Made by a program: the position numbers and the translations under genes. The notes beneath the pieces were generated by a model, which worked only from the letters and a program-made list of their open reading frames with translations, was not told the origin of the DNA and searched no databases. DNA of 64,000 nucleotides from JALEFZ01 sp038527485 (GTDB taxonomy: Bacteria > Bacteroidota > Bacteroidia > J057), in NCBI GenBank assembly GCA_038527485.1, contig JBCBFT010000021.1:1-64000 (forward strand), in the 5' to 3' direction. Below, one piece after another: positions 61,376 through 64,000 of this stretch (positions within the stretch are counted from its first letter, which is position 1; every line of letters starts with the position of its first letter).

Positions 61376-62473
61376 ATGAAAAAGAAAGTACTCGTAGTCA
61401 CAGGAGGAGGCGACTGTCCTGGGCTGAATGCTGTCATCCGTGCCATCTACAAACGCGCCAACCTAGAGCCTGATTGGGAAGTCGTCGGATCGATCGATGC
61501 TTACAATGGGATCTTGAAAGATCCTCCAGAGTTGATGCCTCTCAATAGCCAAAATACAGGAGGGATTCACGTGAAAGGAGGGACCATCATTGGTACGACA
61601 AATAAGGGAGAGCCTTTTAACTATCCCATGGAGCGTCCCGATGGGACCATCGAAGTAGTCGACATCTCCGATGACTTGATCGCCCGGATCAAAGACAATG
61701 GGTTTGAGGCTGTGATCAGCATTGGAGGAGATGGTTCCCAGTCTATTGCGCACCGCCTATTCCAGAAGGGATTAAATGTCGTAGGTGTACCCAAAACAAT
61801 AGACAATGATCTGAGTGCAACCGATATGACTTTTGGATATCAGACGGCGGTACAGATCGCAACAGAGAGCCTCGATCGACTTGTGACGACGGCAGAGAGC
61901 CATAGCCGCACGTTGATCATGGAGGTCATGGGACGTGATGCAGGATGGATCGCCCTGAGCACAGCTGTCGCATCTGGGGCAGAGGTCTGCCTGATTCCTG
62001 AGATTCCTTATGACATCCACAAGGTGGTCGAAGCCGTCGAAGCGCGCTACATCAACGGTCGAGGCTTCGCCAACATTGTCATCGCCGAAGGCGCCAAGCC
62101 CAAAGATGGCGATGTCGTAGCCCGCCAAAGCGATGAACTGGGATATGGCAATCGCGTCCTCGGTGGAGTAGGACACATCCTACAGGATCAACTCAAGAAT
62201 GCCAATTGTCAGGCAAGTACACGTGTGACGGTGCTGGGACATACCCAGCGGGGAGGAATTCCCATTGCCTTTGACCGCATCCTGGCAACACAATTTGGGA
62301 TCAAGGCCTTCGAGATGGTGCTAGAAAAGAAATTTGGCCGCATGGCTTCCTATCGCAACAGTACCATTGTAGATGTGAGTTTGGAAGATGCCATCACAGA
62401 TTATAACTACATTCACCCTGACGATTATCTCATCCAAACCGCTCGTGGATTGGGTATGTGTTTGGGAGATTGA
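61376..62473 (+). CDS. 6-phosphofructokinase, group III (K124 type)
   Basis: A 365-residue phosphofructokinase: fructose 6-phosphate to fructose 1,6-bisphosphate. Family marks: VTGGGDCPGLNAVIRAI, GGDGSQS, PKTIDNDL, MEVMGRDAGWIAL with the substrate residues, and VLGHTQRGG. In the residues that tell ATP- from PPi-enzymes, GGDGS has Gly (ATP-type) at the 104-equivalent but PKTIDND has Lys (non-E. coli-type) at the 124-equivalent. This combination belongs to the group III, mixed-substrate lineage, in which characterised members with G/K use ATP. The phosphoryl donor is therefore probably ATP but should be regarded as likely rather than shown. Confidence 0.92.
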   Translation: MKKKVLVVTGGGDCPGLNAVIRAIYKRANLEPDWEVVGSIDAYNGILKDPPELMPLNSQNTGGIHVKGGTIIGTTNKGEPFNYPMERPDGTIEVVDISDDLIARIKDNGFEAVISIGGDGSQSIAHRLFQKGLNVVGVPKTIDNDLSATDMTFGYQTAVQIATESLDRLVTTAESHSRTLIMEVMGRDAGWIALSTAVASGAEVCLIPEIPYDIHKVVEAVEARYINGRGFANIVIAEGAKPKDGDVVARQSDELGYGNRVLGGVGHILQDQLKNANCQASTRVTVLGHTQRGGIPIAFDRILATQFGIKAFEMVLEKKFGRMASYRNSTIVDVSLEDAITDYNYIHPDDYLIQTARGLGMCLGD

Positions 62474-62491
62474 GGAAAAAAGATTGATTAC

Positions 62492-62605
62492 GTAGAGACG
62501 TCGATTTTTCGCGTCTCTACTTATTTATCGCGTCTCTACTTGTAGTCTGGTCCGTCAGGAAACGAAAAGATTGAGCGACTGCATAGTTGGATGACTACGC
62601 ATAGC
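62492..62605. repeat. Hairpin repeat copy C and dispersed 57-bp element
   Basis: GTAGAGACGTCGATTTTTCG plus CGTCTCTAC (62492-62520) is the third copy of the GTAGAGACG hairpin; a half copy follows at 62525-62539. At 62549-62605 lies the partner of the 6150-6205 element. The hairpin is 18 bp past the phosphofructokinase stop and could also act as its terminator. Confidence 0.65.
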
Positions 62606-62637
62606 ATCTTGTTTCACTTTTTCTTATGGTCAAATAC

Positions 62638-63756
62638 CTAATTCGCCCTTTCCTCTACCACCGCATCTAAGCATTGCTGGATAGCTTCCACATAAGATGG
62701 CCATTCTTCTTTTTCGCCTTCTGTCAATGCCTCCAAATGGGGAAGTGCTGCCTCTAGATAGGTATAAGGTTGGATATACCTCCCCTTTTTCCTTCTTGCA
62801 TCATATCGCTCTTGGTATTGCATGTAGGCATCAAACGCCTTCTCCAAGTAAAAATTGGCCCAGCACTGATGGGCAATGGTGTGATGGGAATCATAAGCCA
62901 AAATTTCTTTGTATGCGGCTCTTGAATAGGCATGTTGTCCCCTCTTCCAAAGAATGGCAGCCAGCGATTCTCTCGCTTTCACATCTTCGGGAAATGCCTG
63001 CAAATGATCTTGAAGAAAGACCACTTCATCGATTCCAGGGAGGATATTTGCTTGTACCAAGATCGTCGTAGGGGGTGCCCAATCGAAAGGTTGAGGAAAC
63101 GGATAAGCCTTTGCTGAAGGAGGAGGCCCTAGTTGAGTCACGAATAACTGCCAATATACATGTGCCGCTTGCTGGCTGGAGACATAATCTGGACTGATAT
63201 GTGGAGAAGGGGTTTCGGCACCTCTAGCTTTTTGCCATGCGGCTAAAGCTTCTTCATATTGATCTCGCTTCCAAAATGTGAAGGCACTGGCCAGCCAGAT
63301 TTGAGGATCTTCTGGATAGATCTGCCTTGTCTTCCAAAAGTAACGGTCGGCCTGTGCATAATGACCTGAATTGTACTGCTTGACCCCTTGGTTGTAAAGG
63401 TAGGGAGCCAAAAATTCCAGCGTTTCAGCCGCCATCTCTCCAAATCGTCCTTTATCTAATTCCTGTACTGTGGCCAGATGCGTATAAGCTCGCTCCCAGG
63501 CATCTCGAAACTTACGGGCCTGCTTGGGACTTTTACCCAAAGCATAGTAAGCCTCTCCCAATAGATAATGAACTTGTACAAGATGAACTTCAGGAACTTC
63601 GTCCTTAGCTAAGTGTTGTGTCAGCAATTTAACTACCGTGGCATGGTCGCCTTGGTCCCATGCGACATGGGCCCGTAAAAGCGGATCATCAGGGATTTGT
63701 GCTTGTAGACCAAAAGCGAAAGTGCAGAGGATCAGGAGGATAAATGGTTTATTCAT
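62638..63756 (-). CDS. Exported tetratricopeptide-repeat protein
   Basis: A 372-residue protein. Signal peptide 1-20 (MNKPFILLILCTFAFGLQAQ); the rest is TPR-like helical pairs (LVQVHYLLGEAYYALGKSPK; RYFWKTRQIYPEDPQIWLAS; VKARESLAAILWKRGQHAYS), a Trp-rich segment near 210-230, and no enzyme motif. It probably acts as a periplasmic or surface scaffold. The ATG at 63756 gives a proper signal peptide; the longer frame does not. Co-directional with the HAD fragment (69-bp gap). Confidence 0.75.
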   Translation of the reverse strand: MNKPFILLILCTFAFGLQAQIPDDPLLRAHVAWDQGDHATVVKLLTQHLAKDEVPEVHLVQVHYLLGEAYYALGKSPKQARKFRDAWERAYTHLATVQELDKGRFGEMAAETLEFLAPYLYNQGVKQYNSGHYAQADRYFWKTRQIYPEDPQIWLASAFTFWKRDQYEEALAAWQKARGAETPSPHISPDYVSSQQAAHVYWQLFVTQLGPPPSAKAYPFPQPFDWAPPTTILVQANILPGIDEVVFLQDHLQAFPEDVKARESLAAILWKRGQHAYSRAAYKEILAYDSHHTIAHQCWANFYLEKAFDAYMQYQERYDARRKKGRYIQPYTYLEAALPHLEALTEGEKEEWPSYVEAIQQCLDAVVEERAN

Positions 63757-63825
63757 GCTAAAACGAACATAGTGAAAATCTAGCACCCTTCGTTTTATTT
63801 TAGGTGAATGGTTGGATCTGACGAC

Positions 63826-64000
63826 TCATTGTCCATTCACAAGGGAGGAGTTGTTTGTGTTCTCCTTCAATTTTTTCACCACTTCTTCAAATATCTCAGG
63901 TCGTTCTATCCAGACTGTTTGTATCCCTAGTGCTTCTGCTGCGCGGATATTGGTCCGAGAGTCGTCCAAAAAAAGGGTCTCTTCTGCTTTCCAACCCATT
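63826..64000 (-). CDS. HAD-superfamily hydrolase, C-terminal part (continues beyond window)
   Basis: An open frame from the window edge to a stop at 63826-63828. It reads MGWKAEETLFLDDSRTNIRA, then AAEALGIQTVWIERPEIFEE, the C-terminal third of a beta-phosphoglucomutase-like HAD hydrolase; LFLDDSRTN is HAD motif IV with the Asp pair. The nucleophile DxD motif lies outside the window. Substrate cannot be told. Confidence 0.75.
   Translation of the reverse strand, partial: MGWKAEETLFLDDSRTNIRAAEALGIQTVWIERPEIFEEVVKKLKENTNNSSLVNGQ

Overview
The window reads as a chromosomal segment of a Bacteroidota bacterium, probably a marine or freshwater gliding/saprophytic type (Saprospirales or Cytophagales-like; the genus cannot be fixed from sequence alone). 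The reasons are two proteins with type IX secretion C-terminal sorting domains, a DUF5916 outer-membrane protein, a fused alpha/beta 2-oxoacid dehydrogenase E1, many lipoproteins, and several TAnnTTTG promoter boxes with few Shine-Dalgarno sites. Coding density is ordinary, both strands are used in short runs, and no rRNA, complete tRNA, IS element, prophage or CRISPR array was seen.

Layout. 1-600: a long perfect inverted repeat and a response-regulator gene broken at a sharp junction. 0.8-6.2 kb: palindromic repeats, a coiled-coil protein, a formylglycine-generating-enzyme-fold protein, a Cys-rich lipoprotein and an orphan McrB-type AAA+ ATPase; a second long inverted repeat lies between two of these. 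6.2-17.4 kb: fused E1, acidic TPR protein, pgk, an effector-associated-domain-like membrane protein, a divergent SDR/TetR pair, a VLRF1-like (Vms1 release-factor) protein and a DUF5916 barrel. 17.8-26.5 kb: Cys-rich lipoprotein, lytic transglycosylase, SGNH esterase, two response regulators without kinase, GH88 hydrolase, short ComEC. 26.7-35.6 kb: asymmetric heterodimeric ABC exporter, DUF433 protein, O-antigen ligase-like protein, bifunctional OlsF-like acyltransferase. 35.8-45.9 kb: T9SS-exported protein, a membrane protein, then a four-gene cluster of exported proteins headed by a secreted caspase and closed by a secreted transglutaminase-fold protease.

45.9-64 kb: arsR-arsI with three copies of a 16-bp operator (ATCG-N8-CGAT), preceded by a compact promoter/tRNA-like fold/valine-rich leader peptide/terminator unit; a NaChBac-type ion channel; a T9SS subtilase; an MBOAT/SGNH acyl-transfer pair; mutT; a PLP aminotransferase; an exported CHAT protease; TetR, methyltransferase, a K124-type phosphofructokinase, a TPR protein and a HAD fragment at the edge. 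At least three families of small palindromic dispersed repeats thread through the intergenic spaces.

The best candidates for undescribed biology are (i) the exported caspase / LPP20-like / DUF4384-like / transglutaminase-like cluster at 39.8-45.9 kb, echoed by the exported CHAT protein at 57.5 kb, and (ii) the valine leader/attenuator with a tRNA acceptor-T-arm mimic at 46.9-47.06 kb, which sits upstream of arsenic genes rather than branched-chain amino-acid genes. All assignments rest on reading motifs by eye; no database search was run.
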